From: Helicobacter himalayensis
GTDB taxonomy: Bacteria; Campylobacterota; Campylobacteria; Campylobacterales; Helicobacteraceae
Length of the DNA stretch: 64,000 nt
Assembly: GCF_001602095.1 (NCBI RefSeq)
Contig: NZ_CP014991.1
Span: 1,116,001 to 1,180,000, forward strand
Direction: 5' to 3'
A program made the translations under genes and the position numbers. The notes beneath the pieces were generated by a model. That model was not told the DNA's origin. It did no database searches and worked only from the letters and a program-made list of their open reading frames with translations. Below, one piece after another: positions 1 to 8,420 of the stretch (the first letter of the stretch is position 1; every line of letters begins with the position of its first letter).

Positions 1-611
1 AAAAGCACAATGCCTTCAAAAAACGCTTCAAAAAGCTGGCTAGGATAACGCAACTCTTCTCCCACCAAGATTCCCAAAAACGCAAACACAGAATCTGCTT
101 CAATCACGCGCCCATAAAGCTCTTGATTTAAAAAATTTCCAATTCTGCCAAAGGTATAAGCTAGAGGAATAGAGATTGTCGCTAAATCTAGGCAAGAAAA
201 AAGCGGAAGTTTTTTTAGTTTGCAAAAAGCAATTGTAGCGATTAAGAATCCAACTACACCGCCGTGGTAGCTAAATCCCGCGATTCCGATAAAATTACCC
301 TGCGTATCAAAAGGATTAAATATATCCCACGGGCGCAAAAGATAATACGCCCCATCGCTATAAATCACCAAGTAACCAATGCGCGCGCCCAAAATCACGC
401 CAATTTCCACCCAGATAAAATAAGAATCCAAATCCTTAGAATCTATGCAAAAATTTTGCGGATATTTTTTCAAAAAAAACTGCGCGATAAAGAGCGCAAA
501 CACAAGTGCAAAAACATAGCAAAGCCCATACCAATGCACTTTTAAGCCAAAAAGACTAAAAGCGATTGGATCAAATTTTGTGTAAAAAAGATTCCAAGCA
601 TTAAATGTCAT
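1..611 (-). CDS. lgt: Prolipoprotein diacylglyceryl transferase, 3' end missing
   Basis: Transfers diacylglycerol from phosphatidylglycerol to the lipobox cysteine of prolipoproteins in the inner membrane. The reverse-strand reading from the ATG at 611 begins MTFNAWNLF and contains hydrophobic segments, the family HGG motif (AGFSYHGGVVGF, about residues 105-116) and a GRIGNFLNQELYG segment (about 150-163), the Lgt signature region. The gene runs off the left edge, so only about 203 N-terminal residues are present and no stop is seen. Several lipoproteins encoded in this window (META protein, alpha/beta hydrolase, phospholipase D-family protein) would be substrates. The identification is firm from motifs; the C-terminus cannot be judged. 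Confidence 0.93.
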   Translation of the reverse strand, partial: MTFNAWNLFYTKFDPIAFSLFGLKVHWYGLCYVFALVFALFIAQFFLKKYPQNFCIDSKDLDSYFIWVEIGVILGARIGYLVIYSDGAYYLLRPWDIFNPFDTQGNFIGIAGFSYHGGVVGFLIATIAFCKLKKLPLFSCLDLATISIPLAYTFGRIGNFLNQELYGRVIEADSVFAFLGILVGEELRYPSQLFEAFFEGIVL

Positions 612-636
612 TTTTTACCTTTTTAATCCTTATTTC

Positions 637-987
637 TTAATCCTCTTCGCGGATTTTGACCTCAAAAAGATTCACCAAATCTACTTCCTCAAAAAATGCA
701 AACATACGCAATGTATCAACGATAATTTCCACACGCACCTTATCTTCAATCAAAAGTTTGCACAAAAAGCCAAGCGTGTAGGAATTGAGCGGATAGGCGC
801 GCACAAAGTAGATTCTAAAAATCTCGCCATTAAAGCTGTATTTGCCCTCTTTTTCCTTGTTTTTGTAAGCCTTAAGGTAGAATTCAATTTCTTGCTTAAA
901 CTCCAAAAAAACTTTGTAAGTTTTGATTTTCCCCACCACCTTAAGCGCATCACTTCCATCTTGCAGGGTTACTTTTGAAATTTCCAT
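637..987 (-). CDS. Small STAS-like protein, possible anti-anti-sigma partner
   Basis: A 116-residue soluble protein with an alternating beta/alpha pattern. A segment near residues 65-80 (YPLNSYTLGFLCKL) sits where STAS proteins carry the D-S-x-G-L-G phosphorylation loop, followed by a VEIIV strand and a helix ending NLFEVKI, like the C-terminal helix of anti-sigma antagonists. No cysteine-rich, membrane or catalytic motif is seen. It overlaps the 3' end of the upstream ATPase gene by 38 bases and so is probably co-translated with it. The STAS assignment is inference from pattern and from the partner gene; sequence similarity looks weak, and it could be an unrelated Helicobacter-specific protein. 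Confidence 0.5.
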   Translation of the reverse strand: MEISKVTLQDGSDALKVVGKIKTYKVFLEFKQEIEFYLKAYKNKEKEGKYSFNGEIFRIYFVRAYPLNSYTLGFLCKLLIEDKVRVEIIVDTLRMFAFFEEVDLVNLFEVKIREED

Positions 988-1540
988 TTTGTGTATCCTG
1001 TGCTACTTTTTTGGCTGTTATTGTTAGAGAAAGTTTGTTGTGGCGCATTGTAGCAAGTTTTGGTTGAGAGTATCTAAAAATTAGCGCCATTCCCCTGCCA
1101 CTTTGACGCACTTTTTGTTTTTGAGACTTTGGGGCTTTTTGATATAAAGTTGAATTACAAAAAAGGCGCAAAAATGCCTTGCTCGGAGGGATTTTGGGAT
1201 TAAAATAAAGTGTGAGTGTATTTTGATGCAGTTTGCAGAGAATTTTAAATTTATGAAATTGTGTTTTTAAGCGTTTGTATTTGTGCGGGGCGCAGTTTGA
1301 GAGTTTTGAATCATAAAAATTATGCTCGATAACATTGCTAAAAAGTTCAAAAATGCAAAGCCAAAATTGACTTGTTTCTTTAGATGTGTCAGCTTCGCCT
1401 TCATACTTCACATTTCTTTCTTGGTGGGATTTTAAAACTCTGTCATTTTTGATAATTTGAGAATCCACCCACAAAAAGTGCGCATTTCGTTGCAGAATCT
1501 CTAAAGATTCCATATCCGCACTTAAATGTAAATAGCGCAT
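950..1540 (-). CDS. Anti-sigma-factor-like histidine-kinase-type ATPase
   Basis: A 196-residue protein with two hallmarks of the GHKL/HATPase_c_2 fold seen in RsbW-type kinases: an N-box (ELFSNVIEHNFYD, about residues 65-77, with Glu/Asn/His for metal and ATP binding) and a glycine box (SGRGMALIFRYS, about 147-158). Sensor-kinase features (H-box, membrane segments) are absent. RsbW-type proteins bind a sigma factor or other target and phosphorylate a STAS partner, and a STAS-like gene follows directly and overlaps its end. In epsilonproteobacteria such switch modules are not well described, and no sigma factor gene is nearby. The ATPase fold is fairly secure; the regulatory role is inference. 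Confidence 0.62.
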   Translation of the reverse strand: MRYLHLSADMESLEILQRNAHFLWVDSQIIKNDRVLKSHQERNVKYEGEADTSKETSQFWLCIFELFSNVIEHNFYDSKLSNCAPHKYKRLKTQFHKFKILCKLHQNTLTLYFNPKIPPSKAFLRLFCNSTLYQKAPKSQKQKVRQSGRGMALIFRYSQPKLATMRHNKLSLTITAKKVAQDTQNGNFKSNPARWK

Positions 1541-1580
1541 ACAAACAGAATCTTAAAAGCTATGAGCATACAAAGCTAGC

Positions 1581-2252
1581 TTATGAATTAGCGCGGAGAT
1601 TGTAAGCAAGCGGTATTTCTAAGCGTAGATTTTTTTTCACATGCGGAAAATACTTTGATGCTTCCTCCACAGCGCGCACAGATGCACGATTGAAGTCCTC
1701 GAACTTGGAAGGCTGAATCACGCGAATATTTGTCACGCGCCCATCTGTATAAATCACAAATTCCACAAGCACCTCATTTTCCTCAATCCTGCGCTTTTGC
1801 ATCATACGTGGATAGCGCTGCTTTTTTTGGATTGCAGATTGAATCTGCTGATAAAGCTCATTATGCTCGCCATCTTTTTGGCTTAGTGTCTCAATCACAT
1901 CGCCTTCATTTTGCTGATTTGCCTGCGCAGCGAGCATAGATTCTTCAATCTGGGCTTCTTCTAGCTCTTCTGGGATAGGATTTGGCGCGCGTTCAACGGG
2001 CTTTGGTTTTGGTTTTTTGTGCGGTTTTTTGTGCGTTGGCTTTGGCTCGAATTCATTAGGAGAGGGGTTTTGAATCGTCGCAAGGGAAAGTGTTATCGCA
2101 CTTACGCCATCTTCGCTAATTTCAACTTTATGGAATCTTTCTATAAGCAAGCACAAAAGCGCCACGTGTATCGCAAATGAGATGATAAAGCCTATTTTCA
2201 TAGGTGTAAAAAATTTATTGTTTTTTGGTTGTTGCAATACTGACATTTTCAT
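1581..2252 (-). CDS. tonB: TonB energy-transducing protein
   Basis: Couples the proton-motive-force complex ExbB-ExbD to outer-membrane receptors. The 223-residue product has one N-terminal membrane helix (about residues 15-37), a proline/lysine-rich periplasmic spacer (KPTHKKPHKKPKPKPVERAPNP region, about 70-95), and a C-terminal TonB domain with the YP motif (KKQRYPRMMQKRR, near 145) and VEFVIYTDGRVTNIRVIQPS. It starts inside the 3' end of exbD (38-base overlap) and so belongs to an exbB-exbD-tonB operon read leftward. Two ATGs lie two codons apart at the start (2252 and 2246); the first is taken. Likely substrates are iron or nickel complexes, but no receptor gene is nearby. Confidence 0.93.
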   Translation of the reverse strand: MKMSVLQQPKNNKFFTPMKIGFIISFAIHVALLCLLIERFHKVEISEDGVSAITLSLATIQNPSPNEFEPKPTHKKPHKKPKPKPVERAPNPIPEELEEAQIEESMLAAQANQQNEGDVIETLSQKDGEHNELYQQIQSAIQKKQRYPRMMQKRRIEENEVLVEFVIYTDGRVTNIRVIQPSKFEDFNRASVRAVEEASKYFPHVKKNLRLEIPLAYNLRANS

Positions 2253-2598
2253 GTCCTTTTTCCTTCAAAATATCCGCAACCTGCACGAATACTTCAAAGC
2301 GTGCATTTTTATCAACTTCAAGTTTTAGCATTGTTTGCGAATCAAGTGCAAAGATTTTTTCACGCAAAATCTCCATATTGACCAGCTCATTTTCAAAGAA
2401 AATCTCGCACTGCTCGTTGATTGTAAGTAATTTCGTTGGTGAATCCGTAGGCACTGACTGACTTTGCGAACTAGGAAGATCGACCTTGATTTGCCCCTGC
2501 ACGATGAAAGTAGAAACGCTTAACACAATGGCTAAAAGTACCAACATCACATCAATTAGCGGGATAACATTAAGCCCATCTTTTTTTGGTAATTTCAT
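2215..2598 (-). CDS. exbD: Biopolymer transport protein ExbD
   Basis: A 127-residue inner-membrane protein with one N-terminal transmembrane helix (about residues 8-32). It contains the family signature NVIPLIDVMLVLL, whose Asp carries protons, followed by a periplasmic domain. It lies 3 bases after exbB and overlaps tonB, the classical order exbB-exbD-tonB. The length matches the family (about 130-140). Confidence 0.94.
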   Translation of the reverse strand: MKLPKKDGLNVIPLIDVMLVLLAIVLSVSTFIVQGQIKVDLPSSQSQSVPTDSPTKLLTINEQCEIFFENELVNMEILREKIFALDSQTMLKLEVDKNARFEVFVQVADILKEKGHENVSIATTKKQ

Positions 2599-2601
2599 TT
2601 C

Positions 2602-3051
2602 TCACTCCGCAGGATTCTCGTTTTTGCGCGCGCTTAACAAGGCTTGATAGCGATTGATATATACTTCTGCTTTGCGCAAAAAAATGTTATACAAAATAAG
2701 CGTAGGAATCGCCACCAAAAGCCCAAGTGCAGTAGCTTTGAGCGCAAGAGACAAGCCAACCATAATGCTTTTTGCATCAAGTCCGCCACTCACACCCATA
2801 TCATAAAAAGTGATCATAATCCCCACAACCGTGCCAAGAAGCCCAATATATGGCGCATTTGAATAGATAATATAAAGAGTGGTGAGATTCTTACTCACTG
2901 CTTCTTCAAGCTCTTCCTTGGTGTCATAATCCTTGATATTTAAACGCGCATAAAAAATCGCGCGCTCAATGCTAAACCACAGCACCAAAAAGCTCATAAA
3001 GCCTAGAATAAAGAAAATAGTATGATCAATATTGTGTTTTAAAAATTCCAT
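2602..3051 (-). CDS. exbB: Biopolymer transport protein ExbB
   Basis: A 149-residue MotA/TolQ/ExbB-family proton channel, the short form typical of Helicobacter. It has three membrane segments (about residues 10-30, 70-95 and 105-130), with the conserved small-residue motif [17 protein letters not shown] in the second and [11 protein letters not shown] in the third. First gene of the exbB-exbD-tonB operon. The upstream region (3052-3351) presumably holds its promoter, but no clear Fur box or hexamers were seen. Confidence 0.93.
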   Translation of the reverse strand: MEFLKHNIDHTIFFILGFMSFLVLWFSIERAIFYARLNIKDYDTKEELEEAVSKNLTTLYIIYSNAPYIGLLGTVVGIMITFYDMGVSGGLDAKSIMVGLSLALKATALGLLVAIPTLILYNIFLRKAEVYINRYQALLSARKNENPAE

Positions 3052-3351
3052 TGATTACTCCAACCCTAAGAACATAAAGTGGCGTAATTTTATAGTAATA
3101 ATTCTTAAAATAACTTGATACCATTTAGTGGCTGAAAATGAGAAACAGCGGGCATTTGCGAGTATTTTAAGACTAAAATTACAAGCAAGCGAACCATTAC
3201 TTATTTTTCTTTTTGATGAGTGTCTTATGATGGTTTTTAATTTGCTTTTGCTACACTTTTGGATTGTTTAGGTAGATTTCAAAGCCCTATTGTGCCTTTT
3301 GTAGTCAAAAGTCATTCTAAATTCTATCTTTGCGCCACTTGAAATCCCAAA
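3052..3351. other. Intergenic region between J-domain gene and exbB, no gene seen
   Basis: About 300 A/T-rich bases between two leftward genes. No open frame of note, no convincing hairpin terminator and no repeat was recognised. It must hold the promoter of the exbB operon. A GATAATGATTATC-like Fur site was looked for and not found. Confidence 0.5.
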
Positions 3352-4164
3352 TCACGATGCTACGCGTAAGGCAGTGCGGATTTTTTCATACGCTTCTTGG
3401 ATGCTTCTAAAACGCTCGTTATAAGATTCCACAACTTGTGGATCTTGCCCAAAAACATTATCCGGGTGATATTCCTTTGCTAGGCGCAAATAGCGCTTTT
3501 TAATCGTGTCAAAATCATCGTTTAAGCTAGATTCTAAAATCATATAACTTTGTCGTAATTCCCGCTCGTGCGCTGTCAAAAAGCTCTCTCCCAAGCCCCC
3601 TAATCCACCACGATTACGAAAGCTTTCATAATCAAAATCTAAAATCACATTATGCACGACTTTAAAACTCACAAGATTAATAATACTCTCCCAAAAATAA
3701 GGCTTTGTAGAATCTAAATACACCTCATCTCTATCACAACCCAAATAATATTCCTCAAATAAATTTGCAATATAACGCCTTGCAGTGTCATTTACCTTGC
3801 TCATTTTTAGCATTACGCGCTTACCATTAAGGATTCTCAATGCGATTTTCACGCGCTCAACGAGGGAATTTTTTCCAACAATTTTAATGCGTATTGGCAG
3901 ATAAGTAAAATCAAGCAAATATTCCAAATCCACCATTTCTCCAGACTCTTGGGATTTAGAATCTTCTTGCAAACACGAATGATACGCCCAATTAATTAAA
4001 TAATCTTTCTTAAAACGCTCTCCATCGTCCAAAATAAGCACAGTGCGCGACAATCGATAGCTCTTAGAAAAATATTTTTCCGCATACGCGATTGCCTTAT
4101 GTAGAAATACATTATCATCTTCTACCATAATCTGCAAAAATTTCTGATTCACTGATACATTCAT
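3352..4164 (-). CDS. DnaJ-domain protein with C-terminal J domain
   Basis: A 270-residue protein whose last 65 residues form a J domain: a helix (DDFDTIKKRYLRLAKEYHPDN) carrying the HPD tripeptide needed to stimulate DnaK, then helices ending RSIQEAYEKIRTAL. The first 200 residues have no family I recognise; they are charged, without membrane segments, and rich in beta-strand-forming residues. Unlike canonical DnaJ, the J domain is at the C-terminus and no Gly/Phe or zinc-finger region follows. It probably recruits DnaK to a specific client bound by the N-terminal part. It stands alone, divergent from the transporter gene at 4.4 kb. The family call is secure; the client is unknown. Confidence 0.85.
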   Translation of the reverse strand: MNVSVNQKFLQIMVEDDNVFLHKAIAYAEKYFSKSYRLSRTVLILDDGERFKKDYLINWAYHSCLQEDSKSQESGEMVDLEYLLDFTYLPIRIKIVGKNSLVERVKIALRILNGKRVMLKMSKVNDTARRYIANLFEEYYLGCDRDEVYLDSTKPYFWESIINLVSFKVVHNVILDFDYESFRNRGGLGGLGESFLTAHERELRQSYMILESSLNDDFDTIKKRYLRLAKEYHPDNVFGQDPQVVESYNERFRSIQEAYEKIRTALRVAS

Positions 4165-4393
4165 AAAATCCCTCGTATCAACTTACAGGAACACCCTGCT
4201 TTGGTCTTTGCGCACATATTCTACCTTTTTAGATTCTTGTTTTCAAGCCCCTTTGCTTTGAATTGTAAGCAAACATAGTTCCGCATTTGCAAATTGTCAA
4301 AATTTTACACAACCAAAGGTTAAGTTTATGCTAGACTTTTGCCTAATATTTTACAACGACACTCTTAAAGATTTGAAAATTATAGGGGAAAAT

Positions 4394-5167
4394 ATGCCAG
4401 AATTACTACAAAATCAAGAGATTATCTTTAGTGCGCTTGGGTTTATTAGCGGGATAGCAGCGGGATTTTTTGGCATTGGTGGAGGTGTGATACTTGTACC
4501 TTGCTCGCTGTTTTTAGGTATGAGTATGGAGGGTGCGATTGGGATTTCGATTATGCAGATGATGTTTTCCTCTGTTTTTGGCAGCTTGCTAAATATCGTA
4601 CGCAAAAAGCTTGAAATACAAGTTGGGATTTTTGTAGGTATTGGTGGGCTTATTGGGGCGAGTTTTAGCGGATTTATCGTTGCAAATTTACCCTCAAAGC
4701 TCTTGCTTGGCGCGTTTATTATTCTTACACTTTTTAGTTTCAAAAAATATGTTTTCAATACCAAAACCTTTGCAAATCCAAATCCACCCATCACAAATCC
4801 CACTTTGCAAAAGCTTACAATGATTGGCATTGGGGCATTAACAGGGATTTTTGCCATTAGTCTTGGCATTGGCGGGGGACTTTTGATTGGTCCCCTATTA
4901 GCATATTTTTTGGGGCTAGATTCTAAAAAAGTCGTGCCGATTGCGCTCTTTTTTATTATTTTTGCTTCGATTTCTGGCTCGATTTCACTTTATTCACACA
5001 ATCTTATCAATACACATAATGGGTTAATTGTTGGACTTAGCGCGATGGTTGGTGTGGCACTTGGCACTAAAATTATTGATATGGTGAGCCTTGCAAACCA
5101 CCGCTACGCACTTATTGTAATCTACGCCTTTAGCCTTGTGGCAAGTATTTATAAGTTTTTTGTCTAA
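4394..5167 (+). CDS. TauE/SafE-family sulfite/anion exporter
   Basis: An integral membrane protein of about 257 residues with roughly eight hydrophobic segments and two internal glycine repeats: GIAAGFFGIGGGVILVP near the N-terminus and GIFAISLGIGGGLLIGP in the second half. These repeats are the TauE/SafE (DUF81) family signature. An upstream in-frame ATG at 4328 would add 22 residues, but the ATG at 4394 has the better Shine-Dalgarno (AGGGGAAAAT) and the added residues do not look like a membrane segment, so the shorter form is preferred. The substrate is probably a small organic or sulfur-containing anion and cannot be told from sequence. It is followed 8 bases later by an EamA transporter gene. 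Confidence 0.88.
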   Translation: MPELLQNQEIIFSALGFISGIAAGFFGIGGGVILVPCSLFLGMSMEGAIGISIMQMMFSSVFGSLLNIVRKKLEIQVGIFVGIGGLIGASFSGFIVANLPSKLLLGAFIILTLFSFKKYVFNTKTFANPNPPITNPTLQKLTMIGIGALTGIFAISLGIGGGLLIGPLLAYFLGLDSKKVVPIALFFIIFASISGSISLYSHNLINTHNGLIVGLSAMVGVALGTKIIDMVSLANHRYALIVIYAFSLVASIYKFFV

Positions 5168-5175
5168 GAGTTTTT

Positions 5176-6036
5176 ATGAGCACCAAAAAACCGCATTTTG
5201 GCTTTATTGCGCTGACTTTAATTGCAGAATCTTTCCTCATCTACGCAAGCGTTTTGGTAAAAATCTCTGAAGTCTCACCCATAATGCTTGGATTTTATAG
5301 AATCTTTCTTGCCTTGCCTATTTTCGCGCTTTTTAACATTAGTAAAAAGGGCTTTTGTCTCCCGCAAAAAAGAGACTTGCTTTTTATGATTCTCTCCGGC
5401 GTGTTTTTTGGCTTGGATTTATTGTTTTTCAATCTCGCCTTGCGCAATACAAGCGTAGCAAATGTCAATCTCATATGCTCGCTCGCCTGCTTTGTGCTCG
5501 TGCCGATAGGTTTGATATTTTTTGGTGAAAAATTACGCCTCTTTTTTGTGTTAGGCGCGCTCATTGCTGTAGTTGGCGTCTTTGTGCTTATTAATGGTAA
5601 AAACGCACTTAGCGTGTCAAATCCCTTTGGTGATATGCTCGCATTTTTGAGTATGGTGTCTTATAGTGGATTCTTAGCGCTTATTTACAATCTACGACGC
5701 AAATATGAAACTCTGCAAATTATGTTTTTCTCAGGGCTTGGGGCTGGGGGATTTTTGCTTATTGCTGGAAGTGTGATTGAGGGATTTTCTTTGCCTAGTG
5801 ATTCTAAGCAATGGCTAATAGTTGTGCTCATTGCGCTTTTTGGACAGGTTTTGGGACAGGGCTTTTTTGGCTACATTATGGGGAAAATCTCTGCGCAACT
5901 CTCTTCGCTTTTATTACTCTTTTCGCCCGTGATTGCGGCACTTATGGGCTATGTGATTTTAGGTGAATACATTAGCGCTATGGAGTTTTTAGGGATTTTT
6001 ATCATTCTTTTTGGTGTGTTTTTAGCACAAAGATAA
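5176..6036 (+). CDS. EamA/DMT-family transporter
   Basis: A 286-residue protein with ten predicted membrane helices arranged as two EamA repeats. Family-like features include the SPIMLGFYRI motif early, NVNLICSLACFVLVPIGLIFFGEKL at the end of the first repeat, and SSLLLLFSPVIAALMGYVILGE at the end of the second. Members export amino acids, metabolites or drugs; the substrate here is unknown. It lies 8 bases after the TauE-type exporter, probably one transcript. Confidence 0.88.
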   Translation: MSTKKPHFGFIALTLIAESFLIYASVLVKISEVSPIMLGFYRIFLALPIFALFNISKKGFCLPQKRDLLFMILSGVFFGLDLLFFNLALRNTSVANVNLICSLACFVLVPIGLIFFGEKLRLFFVLGALIAVVGVFVLINGKNALSVSNPFGDMLAFLSMVSYSGFLALIYNLRRKYETLQIMFFSGLGAGGFLLIAGSVIEGFSLPSDSKQWLIVVLIALFGQVLGQGFFGYIMGKISAQLSSLLLLFSPVIAALMGYVILGEYISAMEFLGIFIILFGVFLAQR

Positions 6037-6126
6037 TGTAAAAATTTACAAGAAATTTAATCTTTATTAACACAATAGCGTAAATATTAACTTACTTGTT
6101 TTGAATTTCAAACTTAAGGCGTAAAG

Positions 6127-7614
6127 ATGAATCCACACAATCAAGTCCAAATAGTTCTCGTCGGCGGAGGTATTATGAGCTTGACGCTAGGTTTAATGCT
6201 AAAAGAGCTAGATTCTACATTTGACATACATATTTACGAGACCCTTAACAATGTCTCGCTTGAAAGCTCAATGGCGTGGAATAACGCAGGCACGGGGCAT
6301 CAAGCACTTTGCGAGCTAAACTATACGCCACGTCGCAAAGACGGAAGCATTGATATTTCAAAAGCACTCACGATAAACCAACGCTTTGAACTCAGCAAGG
6401 AGTTTTGGGCGTATTGCGTGAAACAAGAGATTTTGGGCGAGCCTTCAAGCTTTATCCACCCTTTACCTCACATTAGCTTTGTAACTGGTGCAAATGTCGA
6501 GTTTCTTAAAGCGCGTTTTGATGCGCTCAAAAGCTCGCCATTTTTTAAAAATATGATTTTCACACAAGAGAGAGAAAAAATCGCAGAATTCGCGCCACTA
6601 CTCATAGAAGGGCGCAGCAATGAAGAAAAGCTTGCAGCGACTTTTATCGATGGTGGGAGCGATGTGGATTTTGGCGCGATTACAAGAGGGCTTGCAGAAA
6701 ATCTCAAAGCGCGCGGTGTAAGCATACATTTAGAGCACAAAATAACAGATTTAAAGCAAAATAACAAAGGCTGGGAGTTAAAAATCTATGATAAAGCGCA
6801 AAAGACGACAAAAATAGTTCAAGCTAACTTTGTGTTTTTGGGCGCTGGTGGAGGGGCGTTTCAGCTTGTGCAAAAAAGCGGGATAAGAGAGGCACGCGGG
6901 TATGCAGGTTTCCCAATTAATGGCTTATGGCTGGCATGCAAGAATAAGGAAATCATCACTAAACATAGCTCAAAAGTCTATGGTAAGGCATCTGTGGGCG
7001 ATCCACCTATGTCTGTGCCGCATTTAGATACACGTATGATTGATGGGAAGCACGAGCTTATGTTTGGACCATTTGCAAGCTTTAATACACGCTTTTTGAA
7101 ATATGGAAGTTTGCTTGACTTCCCACTTTCTGTGCGTCCGAACAATGTTTTAACAATGCTACAAGCTGGGATTGATAATATCCCATTAACAATTTACCTC
7201 ATAAAGCAGGTATTTTTGGATAAAAATGGACGTATGGACCGACTGCGCGCGTTTATGCCAACAGCAGATTCTAAAGATTGGGAAATTAAAAATGCCGGAC
7301 AACGCGTACAGATTATTAAGAAAAACACTCAGGGGCGCGGAAGTCTGCAATTTGGCACAGAAGTGGTGGTGGCACAAAATGGCTCACTTGCGGCAATACT
7401 TGGCGCATCGCCGGGAGCTTCAACTTCGGTGGATATTATCTTAGAGGTACTTGAACGTTGTTTCAAAAAAGAAATGAGCTCGCCAAAATGGCACGAGAAG
7501 ATTCAGCAAATACTGCCTTCCTATCATCACACACTGGAAGAAAATATCGCAAACTTTAATACCTTGCGCTCAAGAACTGCTAAAATCCTTAAACTCCCTT
7601 TTGAGGGGATTTAA
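6127..7614 (+). CDS. mqo: Malate:quinone oxidoreductase
   Basis: FAD-dependent membrane-peripheral enzyme oxidising malate to oxaloacetate and passing electrons to menaquinone. Helicobacter uses it in place of soluble malate dehydrogenase. The 495-residue product has the N-terminal FAD-binding fold (QIVLVGGGIMSLTLGLML), the Mqo signature SSMAWNNAGTGHQALCELNYTP, a second nucleotide-contact segment VFLGAGGGAFQLVQKSG, and the C-terminal GASPGASTSVDIILEVL. Its length matches the family. The upstream gap holds A/T-rich sequence but no clear promoter hexamers. Confidence 0.96.
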   Translation: MNPHNQVQIVLVGGGIMSLTLGLMLKELDSTFDIHIYETLNNVSLESSMAWNNAGTGHQALCELNYTPRRKDGSIDISKALTINQRFELSKEFWAYCVKQEILGEPSSFIHPLPHISFVTGANVEFLKARFDALKSSPFFKNMIFTQEREKIAEFAPLLIEGRSNEEKLAATFIDGGSDVDFGAITRGLAENLKARGVSIHLEHKITDLKQNNKGWELKIYDKAQKTTKIVQANFVFLGAGGGAFQLVQKSGIREARGYAGFPINGLWLACKNKEIITKHSSKVYGKASVGDPPMSVPHLDTRMIDGKHELMFGPFASFNTRFLKYGSLLDFPLSVRPNNVLTMLQAGIDNIPLTIYLIKQVFLDKNGRMDRLRAFMPTADSKDWEIKNAGQRVQIIKKNTQGRGSLQFGTEVVVAQNGSLAAILGASPGASTSVDIILEVLERCFKKEMSSPKWHEKIQQILPSYHHTLEENIANFNTLRSRTAKILKLPFEGI

Positions 7615-7641
7615 AGGCTTTTTGGTTCAATTTTTTTGCAC

Positions 7642-8397
7642 CTATCCTTTTACATTTAAAATATGTTCATTTGGCATTTCAAAAAATGCCTTGAGCGATG
7701 GCTCGTGCTTAAAACTCACAGATTCAAACGCGTCCTCAGCGTTAAGCGCGCTAAGGTTTTGCTTTAAAAGCTCTAATGTGCTTTTAAAGCTCGCTTTAAT
7801 CTCTAAATATTTTTGGGAATCCATCACCCATACAGCCCCTTCAATAAACCCAAGACTAGGCATAATCGCAGAAAACAAAAGCTTTTTTTGCCCTAGCTTT
7901 AATTGCAACAAACACTGCTTTTTGTCCTTATCCTCAAAGCTTAAGCTAATGACTTTTTGTCGCAAGCCTAAAAGCAAAAAACCTAGATATTCAAACTCCT
8001 GCTTGCTTTGTGCGAGGGGCATTTTTTGCAAAAGAAGTGCGCTAAAATCCTCTAATAAATTCTCGCTATGCTGGCTTAAAAGCTCTTGTAATTGCGCAGA
8101 TTCTAAATTAAGCGGGCTTTTTTGCGCAAAATCTAGAATCTTTGGATATGGCGCGAGATTGCTTAAAACTATCCCACCAAGCGAGTTGCTACTCATTTGC
8201 CCCCAATATTTTTGCCCGATTTCTAGGGGCTTGTGGCTGGTTGTTTGGAGCGTTTTTGTGCCAATTTGCAAGAGATATTTTGCACCTTCAAGCTTCCCTA
8301 GCACTTTTAAAACAATAGGCAAACGCGCATTAAAGCTCACATCGCCCTTTGCGAGCACACCCAAAGCCCTACTTATTTGAGAAACTTTTTCAATCAT
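7642..8397 (-). CDS. Helicobacter hypothetical protein next to coaBC
   Basis: A 251-residue soluble protein without a family I recognise. It is leucine- and lysine-rich, predicted largely helical in the N-terminal 170 residues with a beta-rich part around 170-210, no signal peptide and no cysteine cluster. It lies 23 bases downstream of coaBC in the same direction and probably shares its transcript. A frame-wide open reading frame on the other strand is judged a shadow because codon use favours this strand and the operon placement fits. Confidence 0.65.
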   Translation of the reverse strand: MIEKVSQISRALGVLAKGDVSFNARLPIVLKVLGKLEGAKYLLQIGTKTLQTTSHKPLEIGQKYWGQMSSNSLGGIVLSNLAPYPKILDFAQKSPLNLESAQLQELLSQHSENLLEDFSALLLQKMPLAQSKQEFEYLGFLLLGLRQKVISLSFEDKDKKQCLLQLKLGQKKLLFSAIMPSLGFIEGAVWVMDSQKYLEIKASFKSTLELLKQNLSALNAEDAFESVSFKHEPSLKAFFEMPNEHILNVKG

Positions 8398-8420
8398 ATC
8401 TATGATTTATAAAGCGAGAT

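Noticed and set aside
264-545. A basic open frame opposite lgt
   Set aside because: The opposite strand encodes the clear Lgt motifs; this frame is a shadow with implausible composition.
7601-8380. A 259-codon plus-strand frame opposite the coaBC-neighbour gene
   Set aside because: Composition is Ser/Cys/Phe-rich, as in antisense shadows, and the minus-strand gene fits the operon.
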